A stretch of DNA of 15,665 nt. Origin: CANKBT01 sp038236005 (GTDB taxonomy: Bacteria; Actinomycetota; Actinomycetes; Mycobacteriales; SCTD01). Below are positions 5,297-13,026 of the stretch, piece by piece; within the stretch, counting starts at the first letter, position 1, and each line of letters opens with the position of its first letter. The DNA lies in NCBI GenBank assembly GCA_038236005.1, contig JBBSTI010000076.1, positions 1 to 15,665 on the forward strand. The letters are read 5' to 3'. The notes beneath the pieces were generated by a model. The model saw only the letters and a list, made by a program, of their open reading frames with translations. It was not told where the DNA came from and ran no database searches. Made by a program: the position numbers and the translations under genes.

Positions 5297-6529
5297 TCAG
5301 TCACCGGGGACCAGCACGCCCTCGCGCAGCAGCCGCCGGGCCAGCACCAGCGCGTCACCCTCGTCGAAGCCACCGACCGCCAGCTCGCGCACGGTCAGCG
5401 CCCCCCCGAGCGCCACGTCCAACGCGGCGGAGGTCGAGACGGGAAGGTCGATCCGTCGGTCCGGCAGGTGCAACGTCGTGCCGTCGCGGCGCACGGACAG
5501 CCCGCGGCGCGGACGGATCGCGACGTCCGCTGACAGGGTCTGCAGCGTCTGGGCCAGAGCGAGCATCCGCACCGGCTCCGGGGTCACGGCGCGCGCGAGC
5601 CGGGCGTCGATCTTCGCCCGTACGGCGGAAGGCTCCAAGCCTTGCAGCCAGGACGACGCGCGGTCCAGCAGATCGCCCGGGTCAGCGTCAGGCTGCACCG
5701 GCAGGGCCCGGCGCAACGACGGCTCGTCGGCCGCCAGCGTGAGCAGGTCGTTCAGCACGTCGTACCAGGTGGTGGCCATGATCCCGACCGTCAGGTGCAC
5801 CGACGCGACGTCGGTGGTGAGCGCGGCGTGGACGTAGCCGCGCGGCAGGTAGAGGCAGTCGCCCGCCTCCAGCTCGATGTCCATCAGCGGTTCGGCGCCC
5901 TCCGGGACCAGGTCGGCCCCGGCGCGTGCCTGTGAGGACAGCGGCAGCTCGAGCACCGGCTCGTGGATCACCCAGCGCTTCGTGCCGCTGACCTGCAGGA
6001 CGAGCACGTCATGGGTGTCGTGGTGGAAGTCGAACCCCTGCGCGTCGCCACCGGGGGTGATGTAGGCGTTGCACTGCGTGGGATGACCCAGCTCGAGCGC
6101 CAGCTCGCGGCAGAACCGGCCGACCGGCGGGTGCATGCGGTGCAACGACTGCAGCACCAGCGTCGCGCCGTCACGGTGCTGCGCGGCCAGACCGTCCGCG
6201 TCGACCAGGTCGCCGATCGTGCGGTTGCCCGCCCGTGCGGTCCGCAGCGGCGTAGGCAGGCCGCCGCCGTCCGAGACCGTACGGAAGAAGGGGGTGCGCA
6301 AGGCCCGCTCGCCGATCAGCTCGTCGACGTCGTCGGCGGTGATCAGGTCGGCGAAGTCCCGGGGCAGCTGCTTGGCTCGAGACAGCAGGGGAGCGGTGTT
6401 CCAGTGCTGCTCCGCGAACTCCTGCGGACTGACCGACAGGCAGCGCGCCAAAGAGCTTGCGGGCGGGGACGACAGGGCAGGACCCCCCGGCTCGGGAGCC
6501 GAGGGGTCCTGCGAGACCTGAGCGGTCAC
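5297..6529 (-). CDS. Cupin-4 / JmjC-type Fe(II)/2-oxoglutarate oxygenase
   Basis: This 410-residue protein is of the cupin-4 family, related to ribosomal oxygenases such as YcfD/RoxA, which hydroxylate protein side chains using Fe(II), O2 and 2-oxoglutarate. The iron triad is visible: H169 and D171 in FHHDTHDVLVLQVSGTKRW, and the distal His234 in DCLYLPRGYVHAALT. The N-terminal helices read RCLSVSPQEFAEQHWNTAPLL. The C-terminal third contains helices (VRMLALAQTLQTL) and a winged-helix-like end (ALTVRELAVGGFDEGDALVL), as in that family. The start is taken as the GTG at 6529, 2 bases after the stop of the small repeat peptide, because the frame farther upstream overlaps that gene and is not conserved-looking. 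No ribosome site precedes it, so translation probably depends on the peptide gene. A strong hairpin covers codons 6-18. The neighbouring peptide is the obvious candidate substrate. Confidence 0.88.
   Translation of the reverse strand: MTAQVSQDPSAPEPGGPALSSPPASSLARCLSVSPQEFAEQHWNTAPLLSRAKQLPRDFADLITADDVDELIGERALRTPFFRTVSDGGGLPTPLRTARAGNRTIGDLVDADGLAAQHRDGATLVLQSLHRMHPPVGRFCRELALELGHPTQCNAYITPGGDAQGFDFHHDTHDVLVLQVSGTKRWVIHEPVLELPLSSQARAGADLVPEGAEPLMDIELEAGDCLYLPRGYVHAALTTDVASVHLTVGIMATTWYDVLNDLLTLAADEPSLRRALPVQPDADPGDLLDRASSWLQGLEPSAVRAKIDARLARAVTPEPVRMLALAQTLQTLSADVAIRPRRGLSVRRDGTTLHLPDRRIDLPVSTSAALDVALGGALTVRELAVGGFDEGDALVLARRLLREGVLVPGD
6477..6512 (-). promoter_or_regulatory. Strong stem-loop at the start of the oxygenase gene (attenuator-like)
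   Basis: Arms GCAGGACCCC (6477-6486) and GGGGTCCTGC (6503-6512) pair perfectly over 10 bp. After a single unpaired base on one side, CGGCTC (6488-6493) pairs with GAGCCG (6496-6501) with a 2-base turn. In minus-strand RNA this forms about 20 bases after the stop of the peptide gene and inside the first codons of the oxygenase. No T-run follows. It could lower read-through or protect the upstream mRNA, so that more peptide than enzyme is made. Confidence 0.6.
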
Positions 6530-6531
6530 GC

Positions 6532-6774
6532 TCAGGAGTTGGCCGGGTCCGAGCCCGCCGGGTCGGAGCCGGCCGGGTCCACGGCGACCTCGTCGCTGTC
6601 GCCCTGGTCGGCGTCGCCCCCGGCCGGGTCGGTGCCCGCCGGGTCGGTGCCGGACGGGTCCACCTGGCGGGTGTCGGTGTCGCCCTGGTCGGCGTCCCCG
6701 CCCGGGGTGGTGACCGTCGTCGTCTCGGTGGTCGTCTCGGTGGTGGTCATGTCCTCGTCGCGCAGGCTGGTCAC
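6532..6774 (-). CDS. Small acidic tandem-repeat peptide, possible modified-peptide precursor
   Basis: This is an 80-residue protein with no family I recognise. The GTG at 6774 is chosen because AAGGAG (6781-6786) sits 6 bases upstream; an in-frame TTG at 6789 overlaps that ribosome site. Residues 1-24 are a leader-like stretch beginning MTSLRDEDM, followed by Thr/Glu runs (TTTETTTETTT). Residues 25-51 and 52-78 are two copies of a 27-residue unit. Each starts GGDADQGD, continues with a variable S/T-D-x-x-x-V stretch, and ends with three DP(A/S)G- or DPA-type turns; the protein closes with Asn-Ser. The matching 81-base DNA units are 6702-6622 and 6621-6541. There are no hydrophobic segments, no Cys and one Arg in the repeats. 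The stop is 2 bases before the cupin-4 oxygenase start. The context suggests a substrate or precursor of that enzyme; an acidic linker or calcium-binding protein is an alternative. Confidence 0.72.
   Translation of the reverse strand: MTSLRDEDMTTTETTTETTTVTTPGGDADQGDTDTRQVDPSGTDPAGTDPAGGDADQGDSDEVAVDPAGSDPAGSDPANS
6541..6702 (-). repeat. Two 81-base tandem repeats within the peptide gene
   Basis: Units 6702-6622 and 6621-6541 encode the two 27-residue blocks. The 15-base string GCCCTGGTCGGCGTC recurs at 6601 and 6682 (plus-strand coordinates), exactly 81 bases apart. Differences are concentrated in a 3-residue window (TRQ versus EVA) and in Thr/Ser or Ser/Ala exchanges. Confidence 0.85.
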
Positions 6775-6789
6775 AGGCTTCTCCTTCAA

Positions 6790-6968
6790 GACGTACGGAT
6801 GGTGCTGGTTGCTTTCCCCGGTCCGGCGGGCTCATACCCGCCGGCGAAGCGCGCATGACGCGCCATCGTGATGAAGTCGCGACCAACCGCCGCAGACCGT
6901 TGGGCCGATCGGGCCCTAGGTTCTCCCCAGGAAGGCCGATCGTCCGGCTACACACCAGGGAGACCCCC
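6790..6968. promoter_or_regulatory. Divergent promoter region between the peptide gene and the ABC importer
   Basis: This 179-base divergent region holds a perfect inverted repeat, CCGGCGGG (6823-6830) and CCCGCCGG (6837-6844), with a 6-base A/T-containing loop. That loop carries TATGAG on the minus strand, a possible -10 for the peptide gene. Toward the importer, TAGGTT (6917-6922) resembles an actinobacterial -10 and matches the CCCTAGG(T/C)T context before nuoA. It is flanked by a direct repeat GGCCGATCG (6903-6911 and 6934-6942), 31 bases apart. No good -35 is evident. AGGGAG (6957-6962) is the ribosome site of the lipoprotein gene. Confidence 0.4.
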
Positions 6969-8669
6969 ATGCGCTCGTCACGATCTCGTCGGCCCCGCAA
7001 CGCCGCAGCCCTCGGCCTCGCGGCCATGTCTCTCGGCGTGCTCGCCGCCTGCGGCGGCAGCTCGAGCCCCAGCGCCGACGGTGGCTCCGCGGCACCCGGT
7101 GACGGTGGCGGCGGGAAGAGCGGCGGCACGCTGGTCTTCGGCGCGTCCGCCGACCCGGTCAGCCTGGACGGCGCCTACACCTCCGACGGCGAGTCGGCCC
7201 GCGTGCAGCGGCAGATCTTCGAGACCCTCGTGACCACCAAGCCGGGCGGCACCGACGTCGAGCCGCTGCTCGCCAAGACCTTCACGGCCAGCGAGGACGG
7301 CAAGAGCTGGACCTTCGACCTCCAGAGCGGTGTGAAATTCACCGACGGCACCCCGATGGACGCCAAGGCGGTCTGCTTCAACTTCGACCGTTGGTACAAC
7401 TTCACGGGCGTCCAGCAGAGCGCATCGGTCTCCTACTACTGGCAGACCGTGTTCAGCGGTTACGCCAAGAACGAGGACCCGGACCTGCCGGAGAGCCTGT
7501 ACGCCTCTTGCGAGGCCAAGGACGACGTCACCGCGGTCATCAACCTGACCAGCCCGTCGGCCTCCTTCCTCGCCGGCCTGGCGCTGCCGGCCTTCTCGAT
7601 CGCGAGCCCCAAGGCGCTGGTGGAGTTCAAGGCCGACGACGTCTCCGGCGACGGCGAGACGCCGAGCTTCAACGGCACCTTCGGCACCGACAACCCGATC
7701 GGCACCGGTCCGTTCACGCTGGAGAGCAACCAGAAGGGCAACCAGGTCGTCCTGGTCCGCAACGACGACTACTGGGGAGAGAAGGCCAAGCTCGAGCGGG
7801 TCATCTTCAAGCCGATCGCGGACGGCCCGGCCCGGCGGGCGGCGCTGGAGTCCGGTGACATCCAGGGCTACGACCTCGTCGACCCGGCCGACCTGGCCGC
7901 GCTGAAGGACGGCGGATACCAGCTGCTCGAGCGCCCGGCGTTCAACGTCGGCTACATCGGCTTCAACACCGCCAAGCCGCCGTTGGACAACCCGAAGATC
8001 CGTCAGGCGATCGGGCACGCCCTCAACCTGGAGGCGCTGGTCCAGGCGCAGTATCCCGAGGGCTCCGAGGTCGCCAAGGAGTTCATGCCGCCGCAGCTGT
8101 TCGGCTACGCCGACGACGTGACCACCTACGACTACGACGTCGAGAAGGCCAAGGCCCTGATCGCCGAGTCCGGGGTCACCAACCCGACGCTGGACTTCTC
8201 CTACCCGACGAACGTCAGCCGGCCTTACATGCCTAACCCGCAGGCCAACTTCCAGGCCTTCCAGACCGACCTCGAGGCGGCCGGCTTCACGGTGAACCCG
8301 TCGTCCGCGCCGTGGAACCCGGAGTATCTCGCCAACGTCAACAGCGGCGGGGCCTCGATGTACCTGCTCGGCTGGACCGGCGACTTCGGTGACCCGGACA
8401 ACTTCATCGGCACGTTCTTCCGCACCAGCCAGCCGGCGTGGGGCCCGCAGGACCCGGCCATCTACGCCCAGCTGGAGAAGGCCCGCATCGACGGTGACCA
8501 GAACAGCCGGATCGAGGAATACAAGAAGGCCAACAAGCTGATCATGGACTTCCTCCCGGGCATCCCGTACGTGCACACCAGCCCGTCGCTCGCGTTCGAC
8601 CCGGACGTCAAGGGCTACATCCCCAGCCCGGTCAGCCTCGAGGAGTTCCGGACCGTCTCGATCGGCTAG
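6969..8669 (+). CDS. Peptide ABC transporter substrate-binding lipoprotein (family 5)
   Basis: This 566-residue extracytoplasmic solute-binding protein of the DppA/OppA type (SBP_bac_5) delivers its ligand to the permeases encoded downstream. The ATG at 6969 follows AGGGAG by 6 bases. It gives a lipoprotein signal: basic MRSSRSRRPR, a hydrophobic stretch, and the lipobox LAAC with Cys28 as lipid anchor. A Gly/Ser linker follows, then GGTLVFGASADPVSLDGAYT, the family's opening strand. Other typical elements are FETLVTTKPG, SEDGKSWTFDLQSGVKFTDG, NPIGTGPFTLES, VQKNDDYW-like VRNDDYWGEKAKL, KIRQAIGHALN and LLGWTGDFGDPDNFIGTFF. Longer frames upstream of 6969 are rejected for lacking a signal. The ligand is unknown; a di- or oligopeptide is the family default. 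Confidence 0.95.
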   Translation: MRSSRSRRPRNAAALGLAAMSLGVLAACGGSSSPSADGGSAAPGDGGGGKSGGTLVFGASADPVSLDGAYTSDGESARVQRQIFETLVTTKPGGTDVEPLLAKTFTASEDGKSWTFDLQSGVKFTDGTPMDAKAVCFNFDRWYNFTGVQQSASVSYYWQTVFSGYAKNEDPDLPESLYASCEAKDDVTAVINLTSPSASFLAGLALPAFSIASPKALVEFKADDVSGDGETPSFNGTFGTDNPIGTGPFTLESNQKGNQVVLVRNDDYWGEKAKLERVIFKPIADGPARRAALESGDIQGYDLVDPADLAALKDGGYQLLERPAFNVGYIGFNTAKPPLDNPKIRQAIGHALNLEALVQAQYPEGSEVAKEFMPPQLFGYADDVTTYDYDVEKAKALIAESGVTNPTLDFSYPTNVSRPYMPNPQANFQAFQTDLEAAGFTVNPSSAPWNPEYLANVNSGGASMYLLGWTGDFGDPDNFIGTFFRTSQPAWGPQDPAIYAQLEKARIDGDQNSRIEEYKKANKLIMDFLPGIPYVHTSPSLAFDPDVKGYIPSPVSLEEFRTVSIG

Positions 8670-8690
8670 CTCCGGGACCCGGCTCAGCCC

Positions 8691-9704
8691 ATGGTCACGT
8701 TCGCCGTACGCCGTCTGCTCCTGCTGATCCCGATCCTGTTCGGTCTGTCCATCCTGGTGTTCCTGTTCGTCCGGGCCCTGCCCGGCGGGCCAGAGGCCGC
8801 TCTGCTGGGTGAGCGGGCCACGCCGGAGCGGGCGGCGCAGGTGCGGGCGGCGTACGGCTTCGACCAGCCCTTGCTCGTCCAGTACGGGAAGTATCTCAAC
8901 CAGGCCGTGCACCTCAACCTCGGCGTCTCGACCCGTTACCGCACCGACGTGATCGACGAGATCACCCGGCGGTTCCCGGCCACGATCGAGCTGGGCCTGT
9001 CGGCCATCGTGTTCGCGATCGTCGTCGGCATCCCGCTGGGCTACCTGGCCGCCCAGCGGCGCGGCACCTGGCTGGACAACCTGAGCACGGTGGGATCGCT
9101 GCTGGGCATCGCGATCCCGGTCTTCGTGCTGGGGCCGCTGCTCAAATACGTCTTTGCCATCAAGCTGGGCTGGCTGCCCTCGTCCGGCCGCCAGGACACC
9201 CGGATGTTCTTCGACGCCGAGCACCCGACCAACTTCTTCGTGCTGGACGGGCTGATCACCGGCAACCTGCCGGCCGCCTGGGACGCGGTCAAGCACCTCA
9301 TCCTGCCGGCGGCCGCGCTCGGCACCATCCCGCTGGCCTTCATCACCCGGATCACCCGGGCCGCCGTGCTGGAGGTGACCGGCGCCGACTTCGTGCGCAC
9401 GGCCGAGGCCAAGGGCCTGACCAGAGCGGTCGTCACCCGCCGCCACGTGCTCCGCAACGCGATGCTCCCGGTCGTGACCATCATCGGGCTGCAGACCGGG
9501 CTGCTGCTGTCCGGGGCGATCCTGACCGAGAACGTCTTCGCGATCCAGGGGATGGGGCAGCTGATGTCGGGTGCCATCTTCGACCGGGACTATGCGGTCC
9601 TGCAGGGAGGCATCCTGTTCCTCGCGACCGTGTTCATCCTCATCAACCTGCTCGTGGACCTGTCCTACGGGCTGTTCGACCCGCGTGTCCGGCAGACCGC
9701 ATGA
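8691..9704 (+). CDS. Peptide ABC transporter permease, DppB/OppB type
   Basis: This 337-residue inner-membrane permease begins 21 bases after the lipoprotein gene. The N-terminal helix (residues 1-27, RRLLLLIPILFGLSILVFLFVRALPGG) and the next segment (GFDQPLLVQYGKYLNQAVHLNLGVS) are hallmarks of the DppB/OppB family. About six transmembrane segments follow. The EAA loop, which contacts the ATPases, is visible as ADFVRTAEAKGLTRAVVTRRHVLRNAMLPVVT. The C terminus LVDLSYGLFDPRVR is typical. A loop around HPTNFFVLDGLITGNL is a little long, as in many actinobacterial members. It forms the channel with the next gene product. No strong ribosome site precedes the ATG. Confidence 0.95.
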   Translation: MVTFAVRRLLLLIPILFGLSILVFLFVRALPGGPEAALLGERATPERAAQVRAAYGFDQPLLVQYGKYLNQAVHLNLGVSTRYRTDVIDEITRRFPATIELGLSAIVFAIVVGIPLGYLAAQRRGTWLDNLSTVGSLLGIAIPVFVLGPLLKYVFAIKLGWLPSSGRQDTRMFFDAEHPTNFFVLDGLITGNLPAAWDAVKHLILPAAALGTIPLAFITRITRAAVLEVTGADFVRTAEAKGLTRAVVTRRHVLRNAMLPVVTIIGLQTGLLLSGAILTENVFAIQGMGQLMSGAIFDRDYAVLQGGILFLATVFILINLLVDLSYGLFDPRVRQTA

Positions 9705-9714
9705 GGGGGAGCGC

Positions 9715-10647
9715 GTGAGCATCATCGAGGTGGCCGGGCCCGGGGGTTTCCAGGGCGGGGAGGCGATGGTCCAGCCGGCCGAGGAGACCTCGGCGGGGCT
9801 GCTCCGGGACGCCTTCCGCCGGCTGCGCCGCAACCCGCTCGCCATCTTCGGGTCCGTGCTGATCGCGATCTTCGTCGTCGTCGCGGTCTTCGCGCCGCTG
9901 CTCGCGCCGTACGACCCGGTGGCGACCGACCTGTCCCAGATCCGCCCGGGCAAGTTCCCCGGCCCCTCGGCGGAACACCTGCTCGGCCTCGACCAGCTGG
10001 GGCGCGACGAGCTGAGCCGACTCATCTACGGCGCCCGCTACTCGCTGCTGATCGGGGTCGTGTCGACCGCGATGGGCGCCTCGGTCGGGATGAGCTTCGG
10101 CCTGCTGGCCGGCGCGTTCGGGGGATGGGTCGACAGCCTGGTCATGCGGCTGATGGACGTCATGCTCTCGATCCCCGGCCTGCTGCTCGCGATCGGCGTC
10201 GCCGCGGTGCTCGGCCGCAGCATCGTCTCGATCATGATCGCGGTCGCGGTGGTCAACGTGCCGATCTTTGCCCGGCTGCTCCGCAGCTCGATGCTCGTGC
10301 AGGGCCGCAGCGACTACGTCCTCGCCTCCCGCAGCCTGGGGGTGAAGCGACGCAAGATCGTGCTCGGCCACGTGCTGCCCAACTCGCTCGCCCCGGTGAT
10401 CGTGCAGGCCACGCTGGCGCTCGCCACCGCGATCGTCGAGGCGGCCGGGCTGGCCTACCTGGGCCTCGGCTCGGAGGACCCACGGATCCCCGAGTGGGGG
10501 CGGATGCTCGCCGAGACCCAGTCGTTCCTGTCCAGCGCCCCGCTGCTCGCGCTCTGGCCCGGCATCGCGATCGTCGTCTCGGTGCTCGGCTTCTACCTGG
10601 TCGGCGAGGCCCTGCGCGAAGCGCTCGACCCGAAGCTGCGCTCATGA
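9715..10647 (+). CDS. Peptide ABC transporter permease, DppC/OppC type
   Basis: This 310-residue partner permease has the N-terminal DppC motif LRDAFRRLRRNPLAIFGSVLIAIF, then FAPLLAPYDP and HLLGLDQLGRDELSRLIYGARYSL, the classic DppC signature. The EAA loop reads DYVLASRSLGVKRRKIVLGHVLPNSLAPVIV, followed by EAAGLAYLGLGSEDPRIPEWGRML. The GTG at 9715 is chosen because GAGGGGGA lies just upstream and it starts 10 bases after the dppB-type stop. An ATG at 9766, also with a purine-rich stretch close by, would drop 17 residues and is the alternative. The stop overlaps the ribosome-site region of the next gene. Confidence 0.94.
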   Translation: MSIIEVAGPGGFQGGEAMVQPAEETSAGLLRDAFRRLRRNPLAIFGSVLIAIFVVVAVFAPLLAPYDPVATDLSQIRPGKFPGPSAEHLLGLDQLGRDELSRLIYGARYSLLIGVVSTAMGASVGMSFGLLAGAFGGWVDSLVMRLMDVMLSIPGLLLAIGVAAVLGRSIVSIMIAVAVVNVPIFARLLRSSMLVQGRSDYVLASRSLGVKRRKIVLGHVLPNSLAPVIVQATLALATAIVEAAGLAYLGLGSEDPRIPEWGRMLAETQSFLSSAPLLALWPGIAIVVSVLGFYLVGEALREALDPKLRS

Positions 10648-10660
10648 GGGAGGTGGGCTC

Positions 10661-11700
<1,040 letters not shown>

Positions 11701-11704
<4 letters not shown>

Positions 11705-12762
11705 GCCTGCTCGAGGTCCGCGGCCTCCAGGTCCACTTCCCGATCAAGCAGGGCATCCTGCTCGAGCGCACCGTGGGGCACGTGCGCGCGGTCGACGGGG
11801 TGGACCTGACGGTCGAGAAGGGCCGCACCCTGGGCGTCGTCGGCGAGTCCGGCTGCGGCAAGAGCACGCTCGGGCGCGCGATCCTGCAGCTGGAGCCGCT
11901 CACGGCCGGCACGGTGGTCTTCGACGGCCAGGACCTGTCGACCCTCGGCGCCACCGAGCTGCGCCAGGCCCGCCGCCGGATGCAGATGGTGTTCCAGGAC
12001 CCGCTCGCCTCGCTGGACCCCCGGCAGTCGGTGGCGTCGGCGCTGGCGGAGCCGATCCGCACGCACGAGCCGAAGGCCCGGGACACCGAGACGCGCAGCC
12101 GTGCGCTGCTGGACCTGGTGGGGATGCCGGCGAACGCCATGAACCGCTATCCGCACGAGTTCTCGGGCGGGCAACGCCAGCGGATCGGGATCGCCCGGGC
12201 GATCGCGCTCGACCCCGAGCTGGTGATCGCCGACGAACCGGTCAGCGCCCTGGACGTCTCGATCCAGGCCCAGGTGCTCAACCTGCTGTCCGAGCTGCAG
12301 GAACGACTCGGTCTGACCTACGTCGTGATCGCCCACGACCTGGCCGTGGTCCGGCACATCAGCGACGACGTCGCCGTCATGTACCTCGGGGCGGTGGTCG
12401 AGACCGCTACCTCCGAGCAGCTGTACGACACCCCGCTGCACCCCTACACCCGGGCGTTGCTCTCGGCCGTGCCGGTGCCGGACCCGGAGATCGAGGACCA
12501 TCGCGAGCGGATCCTGCTGCGCGGCGACCTGCCCAGCCCTGCCGCGATCCCGCCGGGCTGCCGGTTCCACACCCGCTGCCCGTGGCGGCAGGAGACCCGG
12601 TGCCACGACGAGGTGCCGGCCCTGCGTCCGGTGCCCGTCACGATCGGTCGGACCGACGGCCCGACCGGCCCGGCCGACGGCCTGACCAGCCTGGTGGCCT
12701 GCCACTACGCCGAGCAGGTCGCCAGCGGCGAGATCACCCCGGTGAGCAGCCTGGCCACCTGA
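11701..12762 (+). CDS. Peptide ABC transporter ATPase, DppF/OppF type
   Basis: This 353-residue second ATPase pairs with the preceding one as a heterodimer. The start GTG overlaps the previous stop by 4 bases (GTGA), so translation is coupled. The N terminus LLEVRGLQVHFPIKQGILLERTVGHV is the typical OppF/DppF insert before the P-loop. Walker A is GESGCGKS (48-55), the Q-loop is MVFQDPLASLDP, the signature is FSGGQRQRI (from 154), Walker B is LVIADEPVSALD and the switch region is IAHDLAVVRHIS. The C-terminal CRFHTRCPWRQETRC motif matches the family. This closes the five-gene importer operon; the next gene is on the opposite strand, 9 bases from this stop, with no evident terminator between them. 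Confidence 0.95.
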
Positions 12763-12771
12763 GGTAGCGGC

Positions 12772-12957
12772 TCAGCTCTCGTGCCGGCTGCGGCGACGTC
12801 TCACGAGCTCGAACGGGAGCAGTGCCAGACCGAACGCCGCCCCGCGAAGACCGGCCTGCGCAACCGACACGCCGTCGTCGGCCACCCAGGGGCCCCAGAG
12901 CGTCAGCACGGCAACAACGACGCCGGAGGCGAGGACACCGCACGCCAACCGGAGCAC
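12772..12957 (-). CDS. Small two-helix membrane protein, unknown function
   Basis: This 61-residue predicted membrane protein has two hydrophobic segments (about residues 3-20, LRLACGVLASGVVVAVLT, and 33-52, AQAGLRGAAFGLALLPFE). They are joined by a short loop WGPWVADDGVS, and the C terminus is basic (RRRRSRHES), so both ends are probably cytoplasmic. GTG 12957 gives the most compact protein. The frame stays open upstream into antisense of menG, which I take as a G+C-rich shadow. No ribosome site is clear. The protein-like hydrophobic pattern is the main support. It is convergent with the importer operon and divergent from menG. I cannot name a family. Confidence 0.6.
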   Translation of the reverse strand: MLRLACGVLASGVVVAVLTLWGPWVADDGVSVAQAGLRGAAFGLALLPFELVRRRRSRHES

Positions 12958-13026
12958 CTGATCACTGTGACACAGGCCCGCGTGGTCGAGGTCGCCAGGA
13001 CCTGGCCCTGCTGGGATGATGTGTCC
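12958..13026 (+). promoter_or_regulatory. Probable menG promoter region
   Basis: The 69 bases between the divergent small gene and menG end in GGGATGATGTGTCC directly before the ATG. GATGAT (13015-13020) sits about 6 bases from the ATG at 13027, which would fit a transcript starting at or almost at the start codon (leaderless). No ribosome site is visible, which agrees with that reading. The -35 cannot be assigned. Confidence 0.35.

Noticed and set aside
6855..6968. Upstream start for the lipoprotein gene at 6855
   Set aside because: It would add 38 residues before a good lipoprotein signal peptide; the ATG at 6969 has a well-placed AGGGAG.
6530..7129. N-terminal extension of the oxygenase frame up to 7129
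   Set aside because: It overlaps the repeat-peptide gene in another frame, crosses the divergent promoter region and the lipoprotein start, and gives Arg/Gly/Pro-rich sequence unlike a cupin-4 N terminus.
6978..10025. Very long minus-strand open frame (about 1,000 codons) opposite the importer genes
   Set aside because: It is antisense to three clear transporter genes, its translation is a low-complexity mix of Arg, Gly, Asp, Glu, Gln and His, and it reflects the absence of A/T-rich stops in high-G+C DNA.
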